This document shows positions 39,999 to 48,142 of a stretch of 64,000 nt of DNA, in pieces. The notes beneath the pieces are model-generated. The model searched no databases and was not told the origin of the DNA. It saw nothing but the letters and a program-made list of their open reading frames with translations. The DNA comes from Gluconacetobacter aggeris (GTDB lineage Bacteria; Pseudomonadota; Alphaproteobacteria; Acetobacterales; Acetobacteraceae). The position numbers and the translations under genes were made by a program. Every line of letters starts with the position of its first letter. Position 1 is the stretch's first letter. The DNA lies in NCBI RefSeq assembly GCF_014174395.1, contig NZ_JABEQD010000002.1, forward strand, positions 62,001-126,000. Direction: 5' to 3'.

Positions 39999-40835
39999 GT
40001 GGGGGAGAACGAAACCGTCTTGAACGCCACACCGAGCCTTGCCGCACGCACGGGCAATTTCTTCCACCGCTACGCCAATCCGGGGCGGTTTCTCCGGCTG
40101 GGCGCGCGCCTGCAACCCTGGCTGACCTGGCCCGCCATCCTGCTGTCGGTCGCCGGCATCGCCTGGGGCCTGTTCCTCTCGCCCGCCGACTGGCAGCAGG
40201 GGGACAGCGTGCGGATCATGTATGTCCATGTGCCTGCCGCATGGCTGGCATCGTCGGGCTATATGGGGCTGGCGATCTGCTCGCTGCTGTCGCTGGTCTG
40301 GCGCCATCCGCTGGCCGACCTGGCGGCGGTGGAAATCGGCCCGGTCGGTGCCTCGGTCACCGCCATCTGCCTGGCCACCGGTTCGCTGTGGGGCAAGCCG
40401 ATGTGGGGCACCTGGTGGGTGTGGGACGCACGGCTGACCTCGGTGCTGGTGCTGTTCTTCCTCTATCTGGGCCATATCGCGCTGATCCGCGCCTTCGACG
40501 AGCCGCAGCGCGGCTATCGCGCCGCCGCGATCCTCGGCCTCGCCGGGGCGGTCGACCTGCCGATCATCAAGTTCAGCGTGCAATGGTGGAACACGCTCCA
40601 CCAGCCCGACAGCATCACGCTGACGGCCGCCCCCACCATGTCGACCGCCATGCTGTGGCCGCTGCTGGTCTGCACCATCGGCTTCACGCTCGGCTTCGCC
40701 GCCATCCTGGTCGCACGCCTGCGCGCCGCCGTGATGGAAAGCCGGGTCCGCACCGCGCTGGCCATGCGCCGCGGCCGGGCCGACAGCCATGACGCCCGGG
40801 ATTCGGGCCAGGACCTGAGCGGAGCCGTCGCATGA
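39999..40835 (+). CDS. ccmC: Cytochrome c maturation heme handling protein CcmC
   Basis: CcmC helps load heme onto CcmE at the outer face of the inner membrane. The product has about six membrane segments and the tryptophan-rich heme motif WGTWWVWDARLTS near residue 145, with flanking histidines (VHVPAAW, QWWNTLHQP). I use a GTG start at 39999 with AGGAG 10 bases upstream; a TTG at 40020 is the alternative. It is the first gene of ccmCDEFGHI here; ccmA and ccmB are not next to it. Confidence 0.93.
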   Translation: MGENETVLNATPSLAARTGNFFHRYANPGRFLRLGARLQPWLTWPAILLSVAGIAWGLFLSPADWQQGDSVRIMYVHVPAAWLASSGYMGLAICSLLSLVWRHPLADLAAVEIGPVGASVTAICLATGSLWGKPMWGTWWVWDARLTSVLVLFFLYLGHIALIRAFDEPQRGYRAAAILGLAGAVDLPIIKFSVQWWNTLHQPDSITLTAAPTMSTAMLWPLLVCTIGFTLGFAAILVARLRAAVMESRVRTALAMRRGRADSHDARDSGQDLSGAVA

Positions 40836-40987
40836 CCCACCTGCCCTACATCGTCACCGCCTACGGGCTGACCATCGGGCTCGCCGTCATCCTGGGCGGC
40901 GGTGCCGCGCTGCGCCTGCGCCGGGCCCGCGCCCGCCTGGCAGCGCTCGAGCGCCCGTCCCGCACCGGCGGAGCCTCCGCACCATGA
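40832..40987 (+). CDS. ccmD: Heme exporter protein CcmD
   Basis: A 51-residue single-helix membrane protein that stabilises the CcmC-CcmE complex. It reads MTHLPYIVTAYGLTIGLAVI, then a basic cytoplasmic tail LRLRRARARLAALER, the normal CcmD layout including the conserved Tyr before the helix. Both ends overlap neighbours by four bases (ATGA with ccmC and with ccmE), which fixes start and stop. Confidence 0.92.
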   Translation: MTHLPYIVTAYGLTIGLAVILGGGAALRLRRARARLAALERPSRTGGASAP

Positions 40988-41514
40988 CCCGCAAGAGCCG
41001 CCGCCTGTGGCTGGTCGGCGGGTGCCTGGTCGGACTGGGCACCGCCACCGCGCTGACGCTGAGCGCGTTTTCCTCCAACATCGTCTTCTTCATGGCGCCG
41101 TCGCAGGTCCATGCCCACCCGCCTGCCGCCGACCGCACCATCCGGCTGGGCGGCATGGTGGTGGCCGGATCGGTGCGGCAGCAGAAGAACGGCGACACCC
41201 CCGTCAACCGGTTCGACGTGACGGACGGACAGGACGCCGTCACGGTGCGTTACGAAGGCATCCTGCCCGACCTGTTCCGCGAGGGGCAGAGCGTGGTGGC
41301 CATCGGCACCGTGCTGGCCGACGGATCGTTCCGCGCCAGCGAAGTGCTGGCCAAGCATGACGAGACCTACATGCCCAAGGAAGTCGCCGAGGCCCTGCGC
41401 CGCAGCGGCAAATGGGACCCGCGCTATGGCAAGGCCCCCGATGCCGCAAGCTGGAACAGCATGACCACAAGCGCCTCGGGCCAGGATAAAGCCGCCTCGC
41501 AGCATGGAAGCTGA
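40984..41514 (+). CDS. ccmE: Heme chaperone CcmE
   Basis: CcmE binds heme covalently in the periplasm and hands it to the CcmFH ligase. The 176-residue protein has an N-terminal membrane anchor (about 9-29), the OB-fold domain, and the heme-binding His125 in AKHDETYMP, with Tyr129 following. Length is slightly above the usual 150-165 because of a C-terminal tail (about 145-176) rich in Ser and Ala. Confidence 0.96.
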   Translation: MTRKSRRLWLVGGCLVGLGTATALTLSAFSSNIVFFMAPSQVHAHPPAADRTIRLGGMVVAGSVRQQKNGDTPVNRFDVTDGQDAVTVRYEGILPDLFREGQSVVAIGTVLADGSFRASEVLAKHDETYMPKEVAEALRRSGKWDPRYGKAPDAASWNSMTTSASGQDKAASQHGS

Positions 41515-41520
41515 CTGAAC

Positions 41521-43500
41521 ATGACCCCGGAACTGGGAAATTTCGCCCTCGCGCTGGCCTGCTGCCTCGCCGCCGGGCAGGCAGTGCTGCCGATGGTCGG
41601 CGCGCAGCGCCGCGATCCGCGCCTGATGGCGCTGGCCCCCGCGCTGGCCATCGGGCAGCTTCTGGCGCTGCTCTATTCCTTTGCCTGCCTGATCCATTCC
41701 GCGATCCAGGACGATTTCTCGGTCCAGAACGTCGCGGCCAACAGCGCGGTGGCCAAGCCGCTGCTGTACAAGATCACCGGCGTGTGGGGCAATCACGAGG
41801 GCTCGGTCCTGCTGTGGGCGCTGATCCTGGGCCTGTGCGGGGGCGCGGTGGCCCTGTTCGGCCGCGACCTGCCCTCCGCCCTGCGGGCACGGGTGATCGC
41901 GGTGCTGGGCGGGGTCTCGGCGGGCTTCCAGCTTTTCTGCCTCACCACATCGAACCCGTTCGACCGTGTCTGGCCGGCGCCGATGGACGGCCAGGGGATG
42001 AACCCGCTGTTGCAGGACCCCGGCCTCGCCTTCCATCCGCCCATTCTCTACACCGGCTATGTCGGCTTCGCCGTGCCGTTCGCCTTCGCCGTCGCGGCGC
42101 TGATCGAAGGCCGCGTCGATGCCGCCTGGGGCCGCTGGGTCCGCCCATGGGCGGTCGCGGCCTGGTGCTTCCTCACCTGCGGCATCGCGCTCGGGTCGTG
42201 GTGGTCCTATTACGTGCTGGGCTGGGGCGGCTACTGGTTCTGGGACCCGGTGGAAAACGCGTCGCTGATCCCGTGGCTGACCGGCACCGCGCTGGTCCAT
42301 TCCGCCATCGTCGTGGAAAAGCGCGAGGCGCTGAAGATCTGGACCGTGCTGCTGGCCATCGGCACCTTTTCCTTCTCGCTCTCCGGCACGTTCCTGGTCC
42401 GCTCGGGCATCCTCAATTCCGTCCACGCCTTCGCCAACGACCCCGCGCGCGGCATCTTCATCCTCGGCCTGCTGGGGCTGGTGATCGGCGGGTCGCTGCT
42501 GCTGTTCGCCATCCGCGCGCCGCAGCTCGCGGCCGGCGGCGTGTTCGCCCCGGTATCGCGCGAGGGGCTGCTGGTGCTCAACAACATCCTGCTCTGCTCG
42601 ATCTGCGCGGTGGTGCTGACGGGCACGATGTACCCGCCCTTCATGTCGCTGCTGTTCGGCAAGACGATCTCGGTCGGCAAGCCGTTCTTCGACGCCACGG
42701 CAGCACCGATGGCAATTCCCCTGATGGCCTTCATGGGGCTGGGCCCGATGATGCCGTGGAAGCGCGCGCAGCTCTGGCCGGTGCTGCGCCGGCTGTGGTG
42801 GGCCGGGGCCGTGACCGTGCTGGCCTTCGCCTTCGCGGCCTGGCGGGTCCGCGACCTGCTGCCGCTGCTGGCCGCCACCGGCGCCGTCTGGGTCATCGCC
42901 GGCAGCATCGCCGACATTGCCGAGCGCATCCGCCTGTTCCGCATCCCCGCGGGCGCAAGCTGGCAGCGCGCCCGCATGCTGCCACGCGCGGCCCTCGGCG
43001 CGGCGCTGGCCCATGCCGGGGTCGGCGTCAGCGTGCTGGGGCTGGCCGCGATGTCGCAGGCCCAGCACCGGATCGTCGAGGTCCATATCGGCCAGACCGA
43101 AATGCTGGCCGGCGATTCCTGGACGCTGACCGACGTTCGCGCCGCACCGGGCCCGAACTACACGGCGCTGATCGCGACCATCGAGGTGCGACATGACGGG
43201 CATCTGGTCGCGGTACTGCACCCCGCCAAGCGCACCTTCGCCAGCCAGAACCAGACGACGACGGAGGTGGCCATTCATACCAACCTGATGTCCGACCTGT
43301 ACGGCGTGCTGGGCGACCGGCACGATAACGGCGCGGAGACGACCTACGTGCTGCGCCTGCATTACAACCCGCTGGCACCCTGGATGTGGCTGGGCGGGCT
43401 GATCATGGCCCTGGGCGGGGTACTGTCCCTGTCCGACCGGCGGATGCGCGTGGGCGCCCCCCGCCGCGCCGCGGCCGCCGGCCTGGTGGCCACGCCATGA
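41521..43500 (+). CDS. ccmF: Heme lyase subunit CcmF
   Basis: CcmF attaches heme to apocytochrome c together with CcmH; 659 residues with about 15 membrane helices. The WWD heme motif is GWGGYWFWDPVENASLIPWL near residue 240, and HGTCVEN-type elements such as WGNHEGSVLLWALIL and YPPFMSLLFG are conserved. It starts 6 bp after ccmE and its stop overlaps ccmG (ATGA). Confidence 0.96.
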   Translation: MTPELGNFALALACCLAAGQAVLPMVGAQRRDPRLMALAPALAIGQLLALLYSFACLIHSAIQDDFSVQNVAANSAVAKPLLYKITGVWGNHEGSVLLWALILGLCGGAVALFGRDLPSALRARVIAVLGGVSAGFQLFCLTTSNPFDRVWPAPMDGQGMNPLLQDPGLAFHPPILYTGYVGFAVPFAFAVAALIEGRVDAAWGRWVRPWAVAAWCFLTCGIALGSWWSYYVLGWGGYWFWDPVENASLIPWLTGTALVHSAIVVEKREALKIWTVLLAIGTFSFSLSGTFLVRSGILNSVHAFANDPARGIFILGLLGLVIGGSLLLFAIRAPQLAAGGVFAPVSREGLLVLNNILLCSICAVVLTGTMYPPFMSLLFGKTISVGKPFFDATAAPMAIPLMAFMGLGPMMPWKRAQLWPVLRRLWWAGAVTVLAFAFAAWRVRDLLPLLAATGAVWVIAGSIADIAERIRLFRIPAGASWQRARMLPRAALGAALAHAGVGVSVLGLAAMSQAQHRIVEVHIGQTEMLAGDSWTLTDVRAAPGPNYTALIATIEVRHDGHLVAVLHPAKRTFASQNQTTTEVAIHTNLMSDLYGVLGDRHDNGAETTYVLRLHYNPLAPWMWLGGLIMALGGVLSLSDRRMRVGAPRRAAAAGLVATP

Positions 43501-44075
43501 GTGGCGACGCATCCCGGCCGGACCTGGCGCGCCGGCGCCTGCTGATGGCGGCCCCGCTCGTGGTGGCGGGCGGCGCGGGCGTCGCATTCTGGCGCATGCT
43601 GTCGGGCATGCAGCAGGGCTCGTTCGACCCGCACGACATCCAGGCCCCGGCGCTGAACCGCCCGGTGCCGGATTTCACCCTGCCCGACCAGTTGCCGGGC
43701 CAGGGCTTCGGCGCCGCCGACCTGCGGGCCCTGAAAGTGCCGGTGCTGGTCAATTTCTTCGCTTCCTGGTGCATCCCCTGCGTCGCCGAGATGCCGCAGC
43801 TCAACGCCCTGAAGGCCCGGCTGCCCATCTGGGGCATCGCCTACAAGGACAAGCCGGCCGACGCGCTGGGCTTCGTCCGCCGCGCGGGCAATCCCTACGC
43901 GCGCATCGCCAGCGACCTGTCGGGCATGACCGCGATCGACTGGGGCGTGTCGGGCGTGCCGGAATCGTTCCTGATCGGCCCCGGCGGCGTCATCCGCTGG
44001 CATTCCGCCGCCGCGCTGGACGAGGCCACCGTCCACCAGGCCCTGCTGCCCCTGGCCGCGAGCCTGCGGACATGA
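43497..44075 (+). CDS. ccmG: Thiol:disulfide interchange protein CcmG/DsbE
   Basis: A membrane-tethered periplasmic thioredoxin-like protein that reduces the CXXCH cysteines of apocytochrome c. The 192-residue product has an anchor at about 14-36, VPDFTLPD at the domain start, and the active site WCIPC with Cys92 and Cys95, followed by the cis-Pro loop GVSGVPESFLI. It overlaps ccmF and ccmH by four bases on each side. Confidence 0.96.
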   Translation: MSGDASRPDLARRRLLMAAPLVVAGGAGVAFWRMLSGMQQGSFDPHDIQAPALNRPVPDFTLPDQLPGQGFGAADLRALKVPVLVNFFASWCIPCVAEMPQLNALKARLPIWGIAYKDKPADALGFVRRAGNPYARIASDLSGMTAIDWGVSGVPESFLIGPGGVIRWHSAAALDEATVHQALLPLAASLRT

Positions 44076-44548
44076 GTGCCGCGATGCGCCGTCTGGCCGC
44101 CATGCTGGCCACCGTCCTCGCCCTGACGATCGGCCTGTCGCCGCTGGCCGCCATGGCGGTGGACGACCCGTCGGAAATGCTGCCCGACCCCCGTCAGGAA
44201 GCCCGCGCCCAGGCGATCGGGTCGCAACTGCGCTGCCTGGTCTGCCAGAACGAATCAATCGAGGACAGCAGCGCCGGCCTGGCCCGCGACCTGCGCCACG
44301 TGGTGCGCGCGCATGTCGCCAAGGGGGAATCCGATCGCCAGATCATGGACTGGATGGTCGGCCGCTACGGCAATTTCATCCGCCTGAGCCCGCCGCTGAC
44401 CACCGGCACGATCCTGCTGTGGCTGATGCCGGTCCTCGCCCTGCTGGTCGGCGGTCTCGTCGCCTTCCTGTCCTTCCGCCGCGCCCGCGGCACCGGCCCC
44501 GCACCGCTGAGCGACGACGAGCGCGCGCGCCTGACCGACCTGACCTGA
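44072..44548 (+). CDS. ccmH: Cytochrome c maturation protein CcmH (CcmL-type)
   Basis: A membrane-anchored periplasmic thiol oxidoreductase acting with CcmG on apocytochrome c. It has a signal sequence (about 6-29), the redox motif LRCLVCQNESI with Cys55 and Cys58, and a C-terminal membrane helix (about 113-134). The 158-residue length is that of the short CcmH without a TPR part; that role is on the separate ccmI gene that follows. The frame is open further upstream inside ccmG, but the ATG overlapping the ccmG stop is the clear start. Confidence 0.95.
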   Translation: MSAAMRRLAAMLATVLALTIGLSPLAAMAVDDPSEMLPDPRQEARAQAIGSQLRCLVCQNESIEDSSAGLARDLRHVVRAHVAKGESDRQIMDWMVGRYGNFIRLSPPLTTGTILLWLMPVLALLVGGLVAFLSFRRARGTGPAPLSDDERARLTDLT

Positions 44549-44561
44549 CCGCGCTGAGATA

Positions 44562-45284
44562 ATGATGATCTGGATTGGCATTTTCCTGCTCAGCGCCGTG
44601 GTGCTGCTGCCTTCTCTCCTGGCCTTCCGCCGCACGACCCGCCTGCGGGACGAACGGGAATCGGCCCTGGTCCTGCTGCGCGCGCAGCTTGCCGAACTGG
44701 ACCGCGACCGGGAGTGCGGCCTGATCGCCGCCAGCGAGCATGAGGGCGCGCGGCTGGAAATCCAGCGCCGCCTGCTGGCGTCGGACGCAGCGCCCGCACG
44801 CGGCATCGGCCGCTCCATCACCACCCCGGTGGTGCTGGTCTGCCTGCTGCTGCTGCCGCTGACCGCGACGGGGCTGTATCTGCTGTGCGGCCACCCGTCC
44901 CTGCCCGCGCAGCCCCTGGCCCCGCGCCTGCTGGCGCAGAAGGCGCAGGACAGGCGCGATGACGGGCTGCTGGCGGAACTGCGCGCCGGACTGGCGCGGA
45001 TGTCGCCGGATGATCCGAACCGCTTCCGGGGCTTCCTGCTGCTGGGCCAGGCCGAAGCCGCGCGCAACCATTATGCGGCGGCGGCCGAAGCATGGCGCCA
45101 GGCCACGACGATCCAGTTCATCCCCGAAGTCGCCGCCCGCGCCGCCGAGGCCCAGACCCTGGCCGATGGCCGGGTAAGCCCGGAAAGCGCCGCCCTGTTC
45201 CGCCGCGCGCTCGATGCCGCCCCGGCCGACGCGCCGTGGCGCATGGCCGCCCAGCAACGGATCGCCCAGTCCGAACATCAATAG
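44562..45284 (+). CDS. ccmI: Cytochrome c biogenesis TPR protein CcmI
   Basis: CcmI captures apocytochrome c for the CcmFH ligase. The 240-residue protein begins with two membrane segments (about 2-20 and 88-109) flanking a cytoplasmic loop with LLRAQLAELDRDRECGLI, the family signature. TPR-like helices follow (RFRGFLLLGQAEAARNHYAAAAEAWRQA). It is short compared with proteobacterial CcmI proteins of 300-400 residues. Its TAG stop lies within a tandem repeat at 45270-45303. Confidence 0.88.
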   Translation: MMIWIGIFLLSAVVLLPSLLAFRRTTRLRDERESALVLLRAQLAELDRDRECGLIAASEHEGARLEIQRRLLASDAAPARGIGRSITTPVVLVCLLLLPLTATGLYLLCGHPSLPAQPLAPRLLAQKAQDRRDDGLLAELRAGLARMSPDDPNRFRGFLLLGQAEAARNHYAAAAEAWRQATTIQFIPEVAARAAEAQTLADGRVSPESAALFRRALDAAPADAPWRMAAQQRIAQSEHQ

Positions 45285-45303
45285 ATTCCGAACATCAATA
45301 GAG
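45270..45303. repeat. 17-bp tandem repeat over the ccmI stop codon
   Basis: TCCGAACATCAATAGA recurs after 17 bases. The first copy encodes the last residues SEHQ and the TAG stop of ccmI; the second copy is non-coding. Sixteen of 17 positions are identical. Confidence 0.9.
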
Positions 45304-45328
45304 ATCGCGGCGAAGCATAGGGCCCATC

Positions 45329-45625
45329 ATGATCGAACCCACCGCCGGCACCGTCGAGCAATGTCCGTTCTGCCGCCGTACGATCCGCGGCACGGCCGAA
45401 ATCTGCCCCCATTGCGGCGCGGAACGGCGCTTCGGCCCGACCTTGCGCGAAAGCGTGCTGACCTTCGCGGCCGGGGTGACGGCCGGCCCGGTCTTCATGC
45501 TGCTGATCGGCGCGGGTACCCAACTGGCGGTCCTGGCGGGGGCGATCGGCGGCTTGATCGGCTTCTTCATCGCCCATTCCCGCCATGCCGGCGATCGCTG
45601 GATGAAACCGCCCGACAAATCCTGA
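45329..45625 (+). CDS. Zinc-ribbon membrane protein
   Basis: A 98-residue protein of unknown function. An N-terminal zinc ribbon has Cys12/Cys15 (CPFC) and Cys26/Cys29 (CPHC). A hydrophobic region at about 45-82 forms one long or two short membrane helices (GPVFMLLIGAGTQLAVLAG, GGLIGFFIA). It is 44 bp after ccmI on the same strand and may be co-expressed. The domain arrangement resembles small regulators or scaffold proteins but no role can be assigned. Confidence 0.75.
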   Translation: MIEPTAGTVEQCPFCRRTIRGTAEICPHCGAERRFGPTLRESVLTFAAGVTAGPVFMLLIGAGTQLAVLAGAIGGLIGFFIAHSRHAGDRWMKPPDKS

Positions 45626-45679
45626 CCGATCACACGGCCGTTTCTTGCCCATGGCCGAAAGTCGCGCCAAGCTGACGCC

Positions 45680-45847
45680 ATGACCAGCACCGATACCAAC
45701 ACCGAAGCCCCCCCGCCCGCCACGCCGGCCACCGACGCGCCCCAAACCGCGACTCCGGCCGACGCCAGGGAATATGGCGGCCCCAAGGAAAAACAGCCCA
45801 CGCGCTATGGCGACTGGACCGTCAAAGGGCGCTGCATCGATTTCTGA
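45680..45847 (+). CDS. DUF1674 protein, succinate dehydrogenase assembly factor 4-like
   Basis: A 55-residue protein whose C-terminus EYGGPKEKQP then TRYGDWTVKGRCIDF is the DUF1674/SDHAF4 signature. The mitochondrial SDHAF4 binds the flavinylated SdhA subunit and protects it during complex II assembly; the bacterial function is inferred by homology. The N-terminal 28 residues are Thr/Pro/Ala-rich and unstructured. It lies 54 bp after the zinc-ribbon gene, away from any sdh gene in this window. Confidence 0.85.
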   Translation: MTSTDTNTEAPPPATPATDAPQTATPADAREYGGPKEKQPTRYGDWTVKGRCIDF

Positions 45848-45857
45848 AAATCGCGGA

Positions 45858-45877
45858 GGGCGCGTGCGATAGCGCCC
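45858..45877. terminator. Hairpin between convergent genes
   Basis: GGGCGC and GCGCCC flank an eight-base loop in the 34-bp gap between the SDHAF4-like gene and the convergent membrane protein gene. No U run. Confidence 0.45.
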
Positions 45878-45881
45878 GTCC

Positions 45882-46403
45882 CTATAGCCCGCCCTGCTCC
45901 TGCATGCGCCCGAAGCGCGCACGGGCGGTCTGACGATGGCCGGGTGGACGCACCTCGCACGAGATCAGATAGATCCCGGCGACGAAGATGATATTGGCCA
46001 GCGAATTGAACCACAGCGCGATCTCGAAATGCGGCGGCGCCGTCGCACCCTGATAGAGCGCATAGATCGCGAACGGGATCGAGAGCGGCCGCATGCCCGA
46101 CAGCATCACGCGCAGCGGGTTCATATGCCCGGGGCGGACCAGCGGTCGCACCCGGTTGATGCCGACATAGAATGCCAGGCCGAGGCACCAGACCAGCACA
46201 TTGAACATCGCATCGCTGATCGACATGTGCCCGATGACGATCATGGCGACGATCGACGCCGCCGACAGCATGATGGCCCCGAACTGAAAGCTCATGCCCA
46301 GGGCCAGCGCCGGCAGGCGCTCGGGCAGGCGGTCGGCAAAAGGCTGGAACACCCGGTCCAGCAGCCAGACATCGAACTGATTGATGCGATCACCGAGAGA
46401 CAT
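45882..46403 (-). CDS. Unknown four-helix membrane protein
   Basis: A 173-residue predicted inner membrane protein I do not recognise. Hydrophobic helices are at about 33-58, 64-82, 108-118 and 128-148, with a cytoplasmic C-terminus rich in Arg (RPPGHRQTARARFGRM). The N-terminus MSLGDRINQFDVWLLDRVFQPFADRLPERLP is amphipathic. A run of ten G lies about 45 bp upstream of its ATG. Confidence 0.7.
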   Translation of the reverse strand: MSLGDRINQFDVWLLDRVFQPFADRLPERLPALALGMSFQFGAIMLSAASIVAMIVIGHMSISDAMFNVLVWCLGLAFYVGINRVRPLVRPGHMNPLRVMLSGMRPLSIPFAIYALYQGATAPPHFEIALWFNSLANIIFVAGIYLISCEVRPPGHRQTARARFGRMQEQGGL

Positions 46404-46534
46404 GCGGACCTTGTATCAAGCCCACCAACCCGCCGCATCCCCTTTTCGGGGGGGGGGCGTGCCGGGAAATGCTGGCGGCGATCCGACGCGGGCTTCCCCG
46501 CAGGCCCGCACGGGTCACAAAGCCGGCAACGCGT
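46404..46534. promoter_or_regulatory. Gap with a ten-G tract
   Basis: This 131-bp stretch lies between the Bfd-type gene stop and the start of the membrane protein gene, both on the minus strand. It includes CCCCTTTTCGGGG and a G10 run at 46448-46457, and a dyad near CGCGGGCTTCCCCGC. No gene fits. Confidence 0.4.
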
Positions 46535-46753
46535 TCAGACGGCGGACAACGTCTCCGTGGGCACCATTTCGGCACGGGCCTGAAGCGCGCGGCGCAGCAG
46601 GCACAGCACGCCCGGCACGCAGTTGCCGCACTGCGCCCGGCACCCGCGTGCCGCATAGATCTCGCGCGGGCGGGTCGCTCCCCCGTCAACCGCGCGCTCC
46701 ACATCCTGGTCGGTCAGCATATTGCAAGAACACACAAACATCGGGCGTCCCAT
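46535..46753 (-). CDS. bfd: Bacterioferritin-associated ferredoxin-type [2Fe-2S] protein
   Basis: A 72-residue protein that in other bacteria helps release iron from bacterioferritin. The CxC (FVCSCNMLTD) near the N-terminus and CxxC (RGCRAQCGNC) about 33 residues later are the Bfd cluster ligands. The ATG at 46753 follows GGGAGGGG; an upstream start would add eight residues. A Fur-like sequence lies just upstream (46781-46807). The symbol is by family likeness, with no bfr gene in view. Confidence 0.85.
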   Translation of the reverse strand: MGRPMFVCSCNMLTDQDVERAVDGGATRPREIYAARGCRAQCGNCVPGVLCLLRRALQARAEMVPTETLSAV

Positions 46754-46780
46754 CTCCGTGCCCCTCCCTTCAAGCACGGA

Positions 46781-46807
46781 TGATAATAGTTCGCAATATC
46801 ATTCTCA
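46781..46807 (-). promoter_or_regulatory. Possible iron-responsive (Fur/Irr-like) box
   Basis: The minus-strand sequence GAGAATGATATT...AACTATTATCA is AT-rich in a GC-rich neighbourhood, and its halves resemble the GATAATGATAATCATTATC Fur consensus. It sits 28-54 bp before the bfd ATG. The match is partial, so this is a low-confidence call. Confidence 0.35.
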
Positions 46808-46862
46808 TCTGCTTTCCACATAGGAGGCCACCGCCCCGCGCGGATGCCGCCTCCCGCCCGCG

Positions 46863-48035
46863 CTACCCGGCGCCGTACACCGCATCCCGCACCGCGTCGG
46901 GATAGGACCCGGCCATGCCGGCCAAGGCGGTGTTGCTGATCATCACGATCGACACGCCCCGCACGGGGTCGGCGATCCATTGATGGCCATACACGCCACC
47001 CCAGGTGAAACCGCCCCGCGAAACCGGGGTCCGCGCCCGCGCCGGGTCTTCGACCACCGCCGCCCCGATCGCGAAGCCCATCCCGGCATTCATCGGCCCC
47101 ATCGACAGGCCGCCGATCGCATTCCGCCCGAACAGTGCCGCACTTTCCGGCGACAGGATCGGCCCGCCCCCGCTGCGTAGCGCCTCGACAAACAGCAGGA
47201 ACTCCTCGGCGGTGCCGACCATCCCGGCGCCGCCCGACGGATAGGATCGCGGGTCCAGCACCCGATCGGGGGCGAACAGGATCTCACTGACCTTGCCGCC
47301 GCCCAACTGGCGCGGCATCGCATAATGCGCGCCCATCGCCACCGGAACGGGCCGCCCATCGGCATAAGGCGGGCAGAGCGCGTCCGGGTCGGGCACGACA
47401 AACCCGGTGCGGGTCCAGCCCAGCTTCGCACCCACATGGCGCTGCACCAGCTCCGGCAGCGTCGCACCGCCCGCGCGTTCCAGCACCCCGCCCATCACAT
47501 CCAGCGCCAGCGAGTACGCCCAGCCTTCGCCCGGCGCGAACAGCAGCTTGACGCTCGCCAGACGGGCCAGATTCTCCTCCAGCGCCATGCCCGGCTCGGC
47601 AATCCCGTCCGAAATCCCGGCCCTTGCATAAGGATTGTCGTCGCGCGGAAAGGCAAACCCGTAAGACAGGCCCGAACTATGCGTCAGCAGATGCCGCAGC
47701 GTGATCGTCGGCACCGACCCGTCGGCGCAGGCGGGGCGGAAATCGGGCAGGAAACGCGTCACCGGGTCTTCCAGCGACAGCACGCCCCGCTCCGCCAGGG
47801 CCAGCGCCACCGCCGTCACCACCGGCTTGGTCAGCGATGCCAGGCGCACCAGCGTATCCGTCCCCATCGGCTTCCCCGCTTCGCGATTCGCCAGCCCGAC
47901 GGCACGGCGCACCAGCGTCTTTCCATCCACCGACACCAGCACCGTGGCGCCCACCAGCCGTCCGCGCGCGATCGCGGCATCCATCACCCGGCCGACACGT
48001 TCGTCCATTCCCGCAACCGGCATGGCCTCGCTCAT
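46863..48035 (-). CDS. Serine hydrolase (class C beta-lactamase/esterase fold)
   Basis: A 390-residue enzyme of the beta-lactamase-related family, which includes esterases and D-aminopeptidases. The nucleophile motif is ASLTK with Ser67 and Lys70, followed by GWAYSLALDVMG for the YxN-like Tyr and GGVYGHQWIADP in place of the KTG motif, as in esterases such as EstB. There is no signal peptide, so it is probably cytoplasmic. The ATG at 48035 is supported by nearby GGGAGGACG. It is divergent from the M16 peptidase gene. Confidence 0.88.
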   Translation of the reverse strand: MSEAMPVAGMDERVGRVMDAAIARGRLVGATVLVSVDGKTLVRRAVGLANREAGKPMGTDTLVRLASLTKPVVTAVALALAERGVLSLEDPVTRFLPDFRPACADGSVPTITLRHLLTHSSGLSYGFAFPRDDNPYARAGISDGIAEPGMALEENLARLASVKLLFAPGEGWAYSLALDVMGGVLERAGGATLPELVQRHVGAKLGWTRTGFVVPDPDALCPPYADGRPVPVAMGAHYAMPRQLGGGKVSEILFAPDRVLDPRSYPSGGAGMVGTAEEFLLFVEALRSGGGPILSPESAALFGRNAIGGLSMGPMNAGMGFAIGAAVVEDPARARTPVSRGGFTWGGVYGHQWIADPVRGVSIVMISNTALAGMAGSYPDAVRDAVYGAG

Positions 48036-48142
48036 CGCGTCCTCCCTTTTCCGTCGCCTTTCCCTGCCTGGCCGCCCTCCCCGGTTTTCACCGGGGCGCC
48101 CCGCGTCTACGCTGTCCGGGTCAGCAGGAGTACCCGTGAATC

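Noticed and set aside
43769-44071. Upstream extension of ccmH inside ccmG
   Set aside because: The ATG overlapping the ccmG stop is followed at once by a signal sequence and CcmH homology; the extension is the shadow frame of ccmG.
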